17,976 nt of DNA from PFJX01 sp037442845 (GTDB lineage: Bacteria; Pseudomonadota; Gammaproteobacteria; Burkholderiales; Thiobacillaceae). The stretch spans positions 1 through 17,976 of the forward strand of contig JBBIPL010000044.1 of NCBI GenBank assembly GCA_037442845.1. The letters are read 5' to 3'. Positions 6,592-14,281 of this stretch are shown here, piece after piece. Every line of letters starts with the position of its first letter. Position 1 is the stretch's first letter. Below the pieces are notes generated by a model. It saw only the letters and a program-made list of their open reading frames with translations. It was not told where the DNA came from and did not search any database. The translations under genes and the position numbers were made by a program.

Positions 6592-7743
6592 ATGTTCTCC
6601 AACCGCGCCAGCATCGCCAGCATCCTGCAAGGCTTTCACATCGACGACCGCATGCTGGGCTACAACAGCTTCGTCGCCAGGCTCTACAACTGGTGTCTGG
6701 CTTTGGGCTTCCTGCCAGGCAAGATCATGCCATCGCGCGCGTTCTGCTCCGACGAGAGCCAGGGCTTCCCCATCATCCTGCTGGCCAAGCACTTCGGCGC
6801 CTTCCCGTTCAACCACGGCCGCGTCGGCGGCATCGTCTCCCTGGACCGGCACGGCCCGCACGCCGACCATGGCCGGGATCTGCTGCTGATCCAGGCCAGC
6901 CACGTCGGCTACGACCCGGACACCGGCGAGTTCGGCGTCTATCGCCGGCTGCACACCGAGAATGAAGGCAACTCGTGCAGCTGCGGCAAGATCGGGGCGG
7001 TCCTGGAGTGGTACCGGGCCGGTTTTCACTATGCGCGGGAAAACGTGCGGCTGATACGCCATGGCGACACGCCCGCCCTGCTCATCGACAACCAGCTGCT
7101 GTCCCGCGACCGCACCGAAGGCATCTTCCTGGTCGCCGACAACCTCATCGACGGTGCGGTCCGGCACAACCATCTGCCGCCCCCCCTGGCCGCCCGCAGC
7201 ACGGGCATGGTCTACGCCGCCGCGCCCGGCCTGGTCGCCCGTCTGGGCGCGGCGACCTGGCCCGCGCAGGGCAGTGTCGCGATCGGCCCGCGCCTGTCGG
7301 CGGACGATTTCTTTTTCGTGCGCGAATTCGTCAACCCGGATCTCAGCAAGGACCAGCTCGAGCGCAACATCCTGCCGACCATGCCCTGGATTCTGACCTC
7401 CAAGCAACCCTTGCTCACCGCCGCGCGCGCCAACACCATCGCCGAATACGACCGCGCCTACCGCAGCCTGGCCCAGCTCCCCAGATTGCGCGGCAAGAAC
7501 CTGCTGTTCCTGGCCGGCCTGAACATCGACATCTCGCCGTATCCCGGCGAACACTTTCCGCTGACCAAATTCATGCCCTGGGCCGCCTACCTGCAGCGCA
7601 GGGACGGCAGCCGGGAAATGCTGGAACAGGACGAGCTCATCGAGCGCCTGGCCGCGCAGCCGGACGACAACCCCTCGCAATTGGCCCTCGACCAGGCCAT
7701 CGCCACCATGGTCCGACATCGCGACGTGCGGGTGCGGCTGTAG
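6592..7743 (+). CDS. LCIB/C-family (theta-type) carbonic anhydrase-like protein
   Basis: A 383-residue protein resembling the algal and diatom limiting-CO2-inducible LCIB/C family, a beta-carbonic-anhydrase-like fold that interconverts CO2 and bicarbonate. Matching blocks are FCSDES (C52, D54), FGAFPFNHGRVGGIV (68-82), LLLIQASHVGYDPDTG (97-112) and SCSCGKIG (128-135). Predicted zinc ligands are C52, H104 and C131 (or C129). The Arg that normally pairs with the active-site Asp is not obvious: Ser and Gln follow the CSDE. This might mean an inactive or regulatory form. Residues after about 200 form a C-terminal region without recognised motifs. No signal peptide or membrane segment is seen. The start at 6592 is taken because upstream codons overlap the promoter region. 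It is divergent from SulP1, consistent with a joint role in CO2 capture. Confidence 0.75.
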   Translation: MFSNRASIASILQGFHIDDRMLGYNSFVARLYNWCLALGFLPGKIMPSRAFCSDESQGFPIILLAKHFGAFPFNHGRVGGIVSLDRHGPHADHGRDLLLIQASHVGYDPDTGEFGVYRRLHTENEGNSCSCGKIGAVLEWYRAGFHYARENVRLIRHGDTPALLIDNQLLSRDRTEGIFLVADNLIDGAVRHNHLPPPLAARSTGMVYAAAPGLVARLGAATWPAQGSVAIGPRLSADDFFFVREFVNPDLSKDQLERNILPTMPWILTSKQPLLTAARANTIAEYDRAYRSLAQLPRLRGKNLLFLAGLNIDISPYPGEHFPLTKFMPWAAYLQRRDGSREMLEQDELIERLAAQPDDNPSQLALDQAIATMVRHRDVRVRL

Positions 7744-7910
7744 CGCTGACTTTCGTAGAAAAAGGGAATAGTGCTCGCCTAGACTCAGGCATGGCGGCCT
7801 GCCCCGCGGCGTGACGAGTGCATCCGGACGCGGGGCAAGATGCCCAGCAACACGCATCCCCTGGCGGGGCATGGCCAGAGTCGCCAACGTGCAGGCTGGC
7901 GGAGGGGGGC
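7744..7910. other. convergent intergenic region with GC hairpin
   Basis: This 167-bp gap lies between two converging genes. It holds an inverted repeat, GCCCCGCG (7801-7808) and CGCGGGGC (7829-7836), with a 20-base loop. Neither side is followed by a T-run, so it is at best a weak or Rho-assisted bidirectional terminator. I see no small gene in the rest of the gap. Confidence 0.4.
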
Positions 7911-8861
7911 TCAGCCTGTCCTTCTTCGGCGCGTTTCACTTGCCGCCAAGCTAACCGACGCTTGCGGATCCGCGCCGAAATGGCGGATGAAGGCACGGAA
8001 CTGGCGCACCACCGGCAGGTCGCCCTTGGTGTTGAGGAAGACGAGGTACCAGTGGCCACGGATGGGCAGCCCTTCGACGTCGAGCACACGGATTTCCTGG
8101 CCGAGACGCAGGCTGGCCAGCATGGTGCGGGAGACAATGGAAACACCCACCCCGGTGGCAACCGCCTGTTCGATGGCGAAGTTGCTGCCCAGTTCCATGC
8201 GGGGTCTGAGGGTGATGCCCTGCAGGGCCAGGAAGCGTTCGATCGCCATGCGGGTACCCGCCCCTGCCTCCCGCTGCAGGAAAGGCTCGGCGCAGAACTC
8301 CGCCAGACTGACGGGGCCGCGGCGGCGGGCCAGGGGATGGTGGCGCGCCGCGATGGCCACCAGTTCGTTGGGCATGAATGGCTCCACGGTCAGGTCAGCC
8401 CCCTCGGGCGGCACGCTGAAAATGTAGAGGTCATCCAGGTTATCCCGCATGCGGCGCAGCAGCACGTCGCGCTGGGTCACGCTGAGTGAGGGTTCGATCG
8501 CCGGGTGCTGCTGCAGGAAATGCCCCAGGATGCGGGGCACGAAAAACTTCGCCGAGGTGGCCACCCCCAGGCGCAGCCGCCCCCCCTCCAGGCCCTTTAG
8601 GGCCTGCAGGCGCGACTGCATCTGCTCCAGTCCGTCCAGCATGACGCGGGCGCTTTGCAACACGATCTCGCCCGCCTCGGTCAGGTGCAGCTTCTTGCGG
8701 TGGGTGTAGAAGAGCGGACTCCCAACGACATCCTGCAGTTGAGCCATCTGCATGGATATGGTGGGCTGGGTCAGATGCAGATCCCGTGCGACCTGGCTGA
8801 AGTTGCCGCAACGCGCAAGGCGATCGAAGACCTGGAGCTGACGCAGGGTGGGGTGGGCCAT
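7911..8861 (-). CDS. LysR-type regulator, CbbR-like
   Basis: A 316-residue LysR-family transcription factor. An N-terminal winged helix-turn-helix covers about residues 4-63 (LRQLQVFDRLARCGNFSQVARDLHLTQPTISMQMAQL in outline, with the usual LTEAG at 61-65). A linker helix and an effector-binding domain (about 93-300) follow, opening with LRLGVATSAKFFVPRILG, which is CbbR-like. CbbR and its relatives activate Calvin-cycle, carboxysome and bicarbonate-transport genes in response to metabolites of carbon fixation. The C-terminal tail ends in a run of Arg residues. It is divergently arranged with the second SulP gene. A promoter with TATAAT and a palindrome lie between them, so autoregulation plus control of SulP2 is the simplest reading. 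Confidence 0.9.
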   Translation of the reverse strand: MAHPTLRQLQVFDRLARCGNFSQVARDLHLTQPTISMQMAQLQDVVGSPLFYTHRKKLHLTEAGEIVLQSARVMLDGLEQMQSRLQALKGLEGGRLRLGVATSAKFFVPRILGHFLQQHPAIEPSLSVTQRDVLLRRMRDNLDDLYIFSVPPEGADLTVEPFMPNELVAIAARHHPLARRRGPVSLAEFCAEPFLQREAGAGTRMAIERFLALQGITLRPRMELGSNFAIEQAVATGVGVSIVSRTMLASLRLGQEIRVLDVEGLPIRGHWYLVFLNTKGDLPVVRQFRAFIRHFGADPQASVSLAASETRRRRTG

Positions 8862-8870
8862 AGATTGACT

Positions 8871-8886
8871 ATAGGTAAATACCTAT
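8871..8886. promoter_or_regulatory. palindromic LysR operator candidate
   Basis: ATAGGTAAATACCTAT is a perfect inverted repeat with 7-bp arms and a 2-bp spacer, about 10 bp before the regulator's start codon. Another ACCTAT half-site occurs at 8913-8918, 32 bp away on the same face for about three helical turns, and CTATCCATAG lies at 8925-8934. This layout of a strong site plus weaker half-sites fits LysR-type recognition and activation sites, although the strict T-N11-A spacing is not centred on the palindrome. Confidence 0.6.
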
Positions 8887-8893
8887 TTTTAAC

Positions 8894-8922
8894 ATTATAA
8901 CAATTGATTTCCACCTATACAA
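8894..8922 (-). promoter_or_regulatory. probable promoter of the lysR-type gene
   Basis: On the minus strand, TATAAT lies at 8899-8894 and TTGTAT at 8922-8917, with a 17-bp spacer. Transcription would start near 8887, at the edge of the palindrome at 8871-8886, so a bound regulator would sit on the start site. The plus-strand promoter of the SulP2 gene is less clear: TATAAC occurs at 8896-8901 without a good -35, as expected for an activated promoter. Confidence 0.5.
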
Positions 8923-8984
8923 CTCTATCCATAGAATGGCTCGCCATGGCGGCACTCTGCCGCGCATCGAAACCGGAGACCCCC

Positions 8985-11066
8985 ATGAACATGAATCTGA
9001 CTGCGCTGTTTCCCTTTCTGCGCTGGTTTCCGATGTCCGCTGCCACACTGCGCGCGGATGTCGTGGCCGGCATCACCGTCGCCCTCGTGCTGGTTCCCCA
9101 GAGCATGGCCTACGCCCTGCTCGCCGGCTTGCCCGTCGTTTACGGTCTATACGCGGCGCTGCTGCCAGTGATCGTTGGCGCCCTGTTCGGCAACTTCAAC
9201 CTGCTGCACACCGGCCCGGTGGTGATGCTCTCGCTGATGTCGGCCGCGGCCATCACCCCCTTTGCCATCGCCGGCTCGGATGACTTCATCGCGTTGTCCA
9301 TCATGCTCGCCCTGATGGTCGGCGTGCTGCGCCTGTTGATGGGCGCCTTCAAGCTCGGCGGCATCGTCAACCTGGTGTCGCATCCGGTGCTGATCGGCTT
9401 CACCAATGCGGCCGCCCTCATCATCGGCTTCTCTCAACTGCGCTTCATCATGGACATGCCGAACCCCGGTACCGGCAGTTTCGCGGGCGACGTGGCCGCC
9501 CTGCTTTTCCGGGCGGACCAGGCCTACTTGCCGGCCATCGCCTTCGCCGCCGGAGCGGGTCTGATGATGTGGCTGCTCAGCCGCTGGCTGCCCAAGATAC
9601 CCGCTGTGCTTCTGGCGGTAGTGTTCGGCACGGCGCTAAGTGCGGCTATCGGCTACGAGCGGGTTGCCACCCCCACGCTGGATCGCATCGGGGATAGCGA
9701 GGTGCGCGGCATGATCGACACCTTCGCCAGCACCAACGGCGAGATCAAGCGCCTGTCTACCGAGGTAACGGCGAAGCGCACCGGCCTGCGCGAAGCCGAG
9801 GCCGCCGGCGCGCCTGCGACCACGCTCGCTGCGCTGCGCTCCGAGATCGAGGTACTGGAAGTACGCGTCGATTTCCTGAAGAAGGAGAACAACGCACGAC
9901 GCCTGGAAATCCACGCCCGGCCCCTGGTGCCGGTCGAGGGCGCCGACGGCGTGACCTTCTATCGCCCGGACAGACTCCCCGCAGGCGCCACGCCGCTGGA
10001 GGGGGCATGGCGGTTCCAGAGCCTGAAAGACGGCAAGGTGACGCTTTCTGCCGGCGGCGCCGTTGTGGGCAAGATCCCGGAAGGCTTGCCTGCGTTCAAG
10101 GCCCCCACGCTCGACTGGGCCATCATGCTGGCCCTGCTGCCGGCCGCCTTCGTGATGGCACTGATCGGCTTCATGGAGGCGACCGCGGTGTCGAAGGCCT
10201 TGGCGGCGAAGAGCCATGAGCGCATCGACACCAACAAGGAACTGCTCGGACAGGGTCTTGCCAACATCGTCGGCGCCTTCTTCCAGAGCTACGCCGTGAG
10301 CGGATCCTTCTCGCGTTCCGCCGTAGCTGCGCGCGCAGGCGCAAAAACCGGACTGTACGCGGTGGTCAGCGCACTGGTCGTGGTCGTGGTGCTGCTGTTC
10401 CTCACGTCGTATCTTTATCATCTGCCGCAGGCGGTGCTGGCGACGATCGTGATGATGGCCGTGTTTGGACTGATTCGCGTGACCCCGCTAATTCACGCAT
10501 GGAAAGTGCAACGCAGCGATACGGTCGCCGGTCTGGTCACCTTTGCCGCCACGCTCGCCTTCGCGCCGGACATCGCCAACGGCATCCTGGTGGGCATGGC
10601 GCTGACCGCCGCCCTGTTCCTGCTGCGCACCATGAAGCCCCGTGCCGCAGTACTCGGACGCAAGGCGGACGGCTGCATGGGCGGCATCGACGCAAGCGAT
10701 CTCGAACCACTGGGCAAGCACTTCGTCGTCATGCGTTTCGACCGCTCACTGAACTACCTGAACGTGGCAGCCTTCGAGGACACTGTCCTCGAGGTGCTGG
10801 CCCGCTATCCCGAGTCCCGCGGCATCCTGGTGATCGGCTCCGGCATCAACGAGATAGACGCCTCCGGCGAGGACAAGCTGCGCGAGCTGGCGCAACGCCT
10901 ACGACAGCAGGGCGTGGACCTGATGTTCAGCAGCCTCAAGACGCAGGTCGCCGAGGTATTCGCTCGCGCCGGCCTGATGGAGCAGCTCGGCCAGAAAAAC
11001 GTCTTTCCGAGCAAGGAAATGGCGGTGCAAGAGGCCAGGCGACGCTACGACCCGGTCCCGGCCTGA
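8985..11066 (+). CDS. SulP-family anion (probable bicarbonate) transporter 2
   Basis: A 693-residue SulP/SLC26 protein, paralogous to the one at 4370-6499; the first 220 residues align without a gap. Signatures are PQSMAYALLAGLPVVYGLYA (38-57), GFTNAAALII (138-147), VSGSFSRSAVAARAGAKTG, and a C-terminal STAS domain (about 575-690) with EIDASGED. Residues about 226-361 hold the same type of insertion, with a long charged helix rich in Glu, Lys, Arg and Leu (about 238-310). In the SFSR motif the usual AVN is AVA here, unlike SulP1. The start at 8985 is preferred over the upstream in-frame ATG at 8904: GGAG stands 6 bases before it and it matches the paralogue's N-terminus. It is divergent from the LysR gene and converges on csoS1D. 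It is probably a LysR-controlled bicarbonate transporter. Confidence 0.92.
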   Translation: MNMNLTALFPFLRWFPMSAATLRADVVAGITVALVLVPQSMAYALLAGLPVVYGLYAALLPVIVGALFGNFNLLHTGPVVMLSLMSAAAITPFAIAGSDDFIALSIMLALMVGVLRLLMGAFKLGGIVNLVSHPVLIGFTNAAALIIGFSQLRFIMDMPNPGTGSFAGDVAALLFRADQAYLPAIAFAAGAGLMMWLLSRWLPKIPAVLLAVVFGTALSAAIGYERVATPTLDRIGDSEVRGMIDTFASTNGEIKRLSTEVTAKRTGLREAEAAGAPATTLAALRSEIEVLEVRVDFLKKENNARRLEIHARPLVPVEGADGVTFYRPDRLPAGATPLEGAWRFQSLKDGKVTLSAGGAVVGKIPEGLPAFKAPTLDWAIMLALLPAAFVMALIGFMEATAVSKALAAKSHERIDTNKELLGQGLANIVGAFFQSYAVSGSFSRSAVAARAGAKTGLYAVVSALVVVVVLLFLTSYLYHLPQAVLATIVMMAVFGLIRVTPLIHAWKVQRSDTVAGLVTFAATLAFAPDIANGILVGMALTAALFLLRTMKPRAAVLGRKADGCMGGIDASDLEPLGKHFVVMRFDRSLNYLNVAAFEDTVLEVLARYPESRGILVIGSGINEIDASGEDKLRELAQRLRQQGVDLMFSSLKTQVAEVFARAGLMEQLGQKNVFPSKEMAVQEARRRYDPVPA

Positions 11067-11082
11067 CGTGGCGGGGGTGGCC

Positions 11083-11099
11083 CCACGCCTCAGGCGTGG
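11083..11099. terminator. hairpin between converging SulP2 and csoS1D genes
   Basis: CCACGCCT (11083-11090), one base, and AGGCGTGG (11092-11099) form a perfect inverted repeat. It overlaps the csoS1D stop codon and lies 17 bp after the SulP2 stop. It could end transcription from both sides, though there is no T-run. The whole gap between the two genes is only 23 bp. Confidence 0.45.
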
Positions 11100-11719
11100 C
11101 GGGCCTGCCGGTTGATCTGTGCGAGCGCCTGCTCGACGGCGCGCTGGGCCTCCTCGGCCTCGGCCTCGTTGCCCATCATGGTGAGGCGGCCGAAATTGCC
11201 GAAGGGCTTCACGTCCACCAGGGTGACGTGGGCGGCCTTCTCCGCCTCGTTGGCGGCGTACACCGCGTAGCCCGCCGGCTCCACTTCCAGGATGAACATG
11301 CTCTTGCCGGGCAGGATCATGGAGCCCTTGCGCATCTGGCGGTTGATCAGGGTGGTGTGGTCCGGGGTGATGCCGCGGATGATCTCGTTCCAGGCGATGC
11401 GGCAGGCGTGCCGCGTATCCAGGGTGGTCTTGAGCTGGCGCAGGATGATGTCGCCAGCTTCCAGCACCTCGCTCTGGTTGCGGTAGTGGATTTCCATGGA
11501 GCCGAAGGAACGTTCCACCACCTGCTCGCCCAGGTGCACGTTGGTTTCCTTCAGGGCGATGTCGGACAGGCGGTGCACCGCCATGCCCGGCGCCACCTCG
11601 ATCCACAGGCAGGCGTCGCCGGGCACCGGCAGAAAGCCCTGCGAGGAGGTGGCCAGATAGGAGGCGAGCTGCGGTTGCAGCGAGTCCATGAAGACGAAGG
11701 TGCGCAAGGTGACCTTCAT
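11090..11719 (-). CDS. csoS1D: CsoS1D tandem-BMC carboxysome shell protein
   Basis: A 209-residue protein made of two bacterial-microcompartment domains (about residues 10-100 and 110-205). It forms pseudohexameric trimers that stack and carry a large gated pore in the alpha-carboxysome shell, thought to pass larger metabolites such as RuBP and 3-PGA. Visible landmarks are SSQGFLPVPGDACLWIEVAPG (first domain), the pore-lining VVERSFG with Glu69-Arg70 matching the gate residues of known CsoS1D, and GSMILPGKSMFILEVEPAGYAVYAANEAEKAA (second domain). It is the last gene of the carboxysome cluster, separated from cbbO by 125 bp of repeat-rich DNA, so it might be transcribed at a different level from the upstream genes. 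The identification is firm from domain content and context. Confidence 0.9.
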   Translation of the reverse strand: MKVTLRTFVFMDSLQPQLASYLATSSQGFLPVPGDACLWIEVAPGMAVHRLSDIALKETNVHLGEQVVERSFGSMEIHYRNQSEVLEAGDIILRQLKTTLDTRHACRIAWNEIIRGITPDHTTLINRQMRKGSMILPGKSMFILEVEPAGYAVYAANEAEKAAHVTLVDVKPFGNFGRLTMMGNEAEAEEAQRAVEQALAQINRQARHA

Positions 11720-11733
11720 GACCTTACCCCGGA

Positions 11734-11844
11734 AGTCGCGTCAGCGACTCTCGAAGCTCCCCTCTCCCGCAAGCGGGAGGGGCTGGGGGTGAGGGAAACG
11801 GTCATGACTTCGAGAAGATGCGTGAAGTATGGAAGTCATGACCG
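11734..11844. repeat. cluster of inverted repeats between cbbO and csoS1D
   Basis: Three separate dyads occupy this short gap. CGGTCATGACTT (11799-11810) pairs perfectly with AAGTCATGACCG (11833-11844), right against the cbbO stop codon. CTCCCGC-AA-GCGGGAG sits at 11764-11779 and extends to about 10 bp with one wobble pair. AGTCGC-GTCA-GCGACT lies at 11734-11749. The middle one, flanked by CCCCTCTC and GGGGCTGGGGGTGAGGG, resembles common dispersed intergenic (REP-like) repeats. Possible roles are mRNA processing or stability, or attenuation between cbbO and csoS1D. Confidence 0.6.
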
Positions 11845-14202
11845 TTAGCGTGTCAGCCCCATATAGAGCATGGGCAGCTTCTCCGGTAGCCTTTCCACGT
11901 GGTCCAACACGGTGAAGTTCTTGGCGCCGAAGATGCGCGACACGTATTGGTCGGCGTGCGGGTCGAGCGAGAGGCAGTAGGTGGTGATGCCGTCGCGTTG
12001 CAGTTCCTCCACCGCGCGTTTGGCGTCGAAGCGCAGGTACTGGGGATCGCGCACGTCGTTGTCGGCCGGCTCGCCGTCGGTGATGATGAACAGGACCTTC
12101 TTGTTCTTCGGCTGCTGCTTGAGAAAGCTCCCCGCGTGCCGCAGGGCGGCGCCCATGCGCGTCGAATAGGAGCCCTTCATTTCCGCCAGGCGGGCCTTGA
12201 CCAGATCGTTGTAGGGCTGGCCGAAGTCCTTGAAGCGGTAGTAGTGCACGTCGTGCCGGCCGTTCGAGCAGAAGCCGTGCAGGGCGAAGGGGTCGCCGAT
12301 CTTGTCGAGGGCGTCGGAGAGCATCACCGTCGCGGCGCGGGTGAGGTCCATCACCGAATAATCCTTGCCGCGCACCTTGTCGTTGGCTGACTCGGACATG
12401 TCGAGCAGAACCATGACGGCGAGATCGCGCAGCTTGCGCTTGTAGCGCATCATGATGCGGGTGTCGGGCTGCTGGCCCATGCGGATGTCGATCATGGCGC
12501 GCACGGCGGCGTTGACGTCGAGCTCGTCGCCGTCCTCGACCCGGCGGATGCGCTGCATGCCCTGCGGAATCATCGATTCGATGAGGAACTTGAGGCGCGA
12601 GATCACCGGCTTGTTGTCCTCGATGATCTTTTCGATCACCTCCAGCTCGCCGGCCTTGGGGCGGCGTTCCAGCACCGTCACCCAACTGGGGCGCTCCAGT
12701 TGGATCTGGTAGTCCCACTCGTGATAGTGCACCGGGTCGGCGATCGGCTCGCGGCCTTCCAGTTCGTTGATGGTCTTGCCTTCCTGGTCGAGCCAGAAGG
12801 GGGTTTCCAGCACCCAGACCTCTTCCGCGTCGTCGCCGGCGAACTCGTTGTTCACCTCGTTGACCATCTCTATGACGGAGACCTTCTTGCGCACCTGCTG
12901 CTGGCGCTGCCAGGTGGCTTCCAGGGCTTGCTGTTCGTCGTACTGCTCGGATTCCCAGACCGTGCGGTTGTCGTCGCGGTAGAGGGCGCGCAGGGTGTCG
13001 GTGCGCGGGTTGTACTCGGGCAGGGGAATCTGGCCGAGGTGGTGGGCCAGTTCGACGCCGATGTTCCAGCTGATCTGGTTGCTGGACAGGTCCGTTTCGG
13101 CGCGGAACAGCGCCACGCCCTGTTGCACCCAGGGATGCGGATCGAGATCATCCTGGGCGAGCAGCGCACGCGCCAGGCGATTGAGCAGGTCGCCGACGCT
13201 CTCCGGCGCGCGGGTGTTCAGGGGCGCATGCAGGGCCAGCCAGGCGGCGCGCATGCCGGGGAACTGACGGCAGGCCAGCTCCTCGACGCGGGCGTCCTCG
13301 ATGGCCTCGATGATCGCCATCTGCGTGGTGTTGAGCATCTGCATGGACAGCGGCGCGCCGGTGAACACCAGATGCGCGGCGCAGTGGTTGGCGGCGGCGC
13401 GATAGACCTCGAGGCCTGGAACGATGGCTGCGGCGGGCGTATCGTCGCCCTGGGGGCGGTAGTCGTCGTAGGCGTCGGCGATGTAGATCTGATAGTGCGC
13501 GATGTAGGGCTTCAGTCCCTCGCGGCTCTCGTAGTCGCCGGCGGTGGGGCGCAGGAAGAAGTCGCGCCCCCACATGGCGCGCAGGTAGATGTTCAGGCGC
13601 CGCTGCACGTCTACGAACAGGGTGCCCTTGCGCTCGGATTGCAGAACCGACAGCGCATCCGGGCTTTGCAGCGAGAAGTAGCGCACCTGGCCGTCGAAGT
13701 CAGCCTTGTAGGCCTGCGCGCCCCACTGCACCCAGCGGCGCAGGCCGCCCAGGGTGAGCTGGGTGAGCAGCCGGTCGAGGTTCTCCAGCATCGGCCGCAG
13801 GCCGCGAGGCGCTTGCGCCAGCATGATGGACAGCACGTTCAGATACTTGCGGAACAGGTCCTCGTCGCCCAGGCGCTCTGCCGCCAGCGGCGCGGTGGCG
13901 GCGATCAGGGTGAGCACCTGGCCGGAGGTCTTGGAGGCCATGCCGAGCAGGAAATTCACCAGATCGGGCAGCACGTCCTCGCCGATGGCCCGCGCCACCT
14001 CGGGCATGGACTGGATATAGGTGACCACCAGCTCCTCGCCCCGGCCCAGGCTGTGCAGGGCGGCGGCGCCCTTGAGGTAGTTGTCCAGGCCGCGCGAGGA
14101 AAAGGCGCGCGCGGCCTCGTTCCAGGCGCCGCGCAACACCTCCTGGGCGCCGCCGGGCAACTCGTCCAGCAGTTCCTGGAATTCGTCGAGATGGATGGCC
14201 AT
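11845..14202 (-). CDS. cbbO: CbbO, von Willebrand factor A Rubisco-activation subunit
   Basis: A 785-residue CbbO protein. CbbO is the substrate adaptor of the CbbQ/CbbO activase: it binds inhibited Rubisco through its VWA domain while the AAA+ ring of CbbQ supplies force. The C-terminal VWA domain (about 590-780) has an intact metal-ion-dependent adhesion site: D601, S603 and S605 in DMSES, a Thr near 681 in STRMG, and D709 in ITDGEP. The large N-terminal part (1-580) is helical and begins MAIHLDEFQELLDELPGG. It ends LPMLYMGLTR. It lies 79 bp after cbbQ; that gap contains an 11-bp direct repeat (GAGGCGTGAGG at 14211-14221 and 14225-14235) and a CTGCGC/GCGCAG hairpin (14243-14255). Length and order match other carboxysome loci. 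Confidence 0.93.
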   Translation of the reverse strand: MAIHLDEFQELLDELPGGAQEVLRGAWNEAARAFSSRGLDNYLKGAAALHSLGRGEELVVTYIQSMPEVARAIGEDVLPDLVNFLLGMASKTSGQVLTLIAATAPLAAERLGDEDLFRKYLNVLSIMLAQAPRGLRPMLENLDRLLTQLTLGGLRRWVQWGAQAYKADFDGQVRYFSLQSPDALSVLQSERKGTLFVDVQRRLNIYLRAMWGRDFFLRPTAGDYESREGLKPYIAHYQIYIADAYDDYRPQGDDTPAAAIVPGLEVYRAAANHCAAHLVFTGAPLSMQMLNTTQMAIIEAIEDARVEELACRQFPGMRAAWLALHAPLNTRAPESVGDLLNRLARALLAQDDLDPHPWVQQGVALFRAETDLSSNQISWNIGVELAHHLGQIPLPEYNPRTDTLRALYRDDNRTVWESEQYDEQQALEATWQRQQQVRKKVSVIEMVNEVNNEFAGDDAEEVWVLETPFWLDQEGKTINELEGREPIADPVHYHEWDYQIQLERPSWVTVLERRPKAGELEVIEKIIEDNKPVISRLKFLIESMIPQGMQRIRRVEDGDELDVNAAVRAMIDIRMGQQPDTRIMMRYKRKLRDLAVMVLLDMSESANDKVRGKDYSVMDLTRAATVMLSDALDKIGDPFALHGFCSNGRHDVHYYRFKDFGQPYNDLVKARLAEMKGSYSTRMGAALRHAGSFLKQQPKNKKVLFIITDGEPADNDVRDPQYLRFDAKRAVEELQRDGITTYCLSLDPHADQYVSRIFGAKNFTVLDHVERLPEKLPMLYMGLTR

Positions 14203-14210
14203 GGGCGTGT

Positions 14211-14255
14211 GAGGCGTGAGGAAAGAGGCGTGAGGCGTCTAGCTGCGCGGCGCAG
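14211..14255. repeat. direct repeat and hairpin between cbbQ and cbbO
   Basis: GAGGCGTGAGG occurs twice (14211-14221, 14225-14235), followed by the inverted repeat CTGCGC-G-GCGCAG (14243-14255). The repeat resembles short tandem intergenic repeats seen in some betaproteobacteria. It may tune the ratio of CbbO to CbbQ. Confidence 0.45.
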
Positions 14256-14281
14256 TGGCGCGGCCCCTCCTCCGGCGCCGA

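Noticed and set aside
4055..6889. A 944-codon open frame on the plus strand
   Set aside because: It is antisense to SulP1 and the protease gene, its product is a His/Gln/Gly/Asp-rich low-complexity chain with no domain, and both opposite genes are well-defined families. High GC removes stop codons from the shadow frame.
6592..7743. Fragment of DabA (DUF2309) instead of an LCIB-like protein
   Set aside because: DabA also has a beta-carbonic-anhydrase-like Cys/Asp/His/Cys site but is around 800-1000 residues and is paired with the membrane protein DabB, which is absent here; motif spacing fits LCIB/C better.
6544..7887. A 447-codon minus-strand frame opposite the LCIB-like gene
   Set aside because: The plus-strand frame contains the LCIB/C motifs with plausible zinc ligands; the minus frame is Gln/Val/Asp-rich shadow.
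8904..8984. Upstream in-frame ATG at 8904 as the SulP2 start
   Set aside because: It lies in the AT-rich regulatory region without a ribosome site; the ATG at 8985 has GGAG and matches the paralogue's N-terminus.
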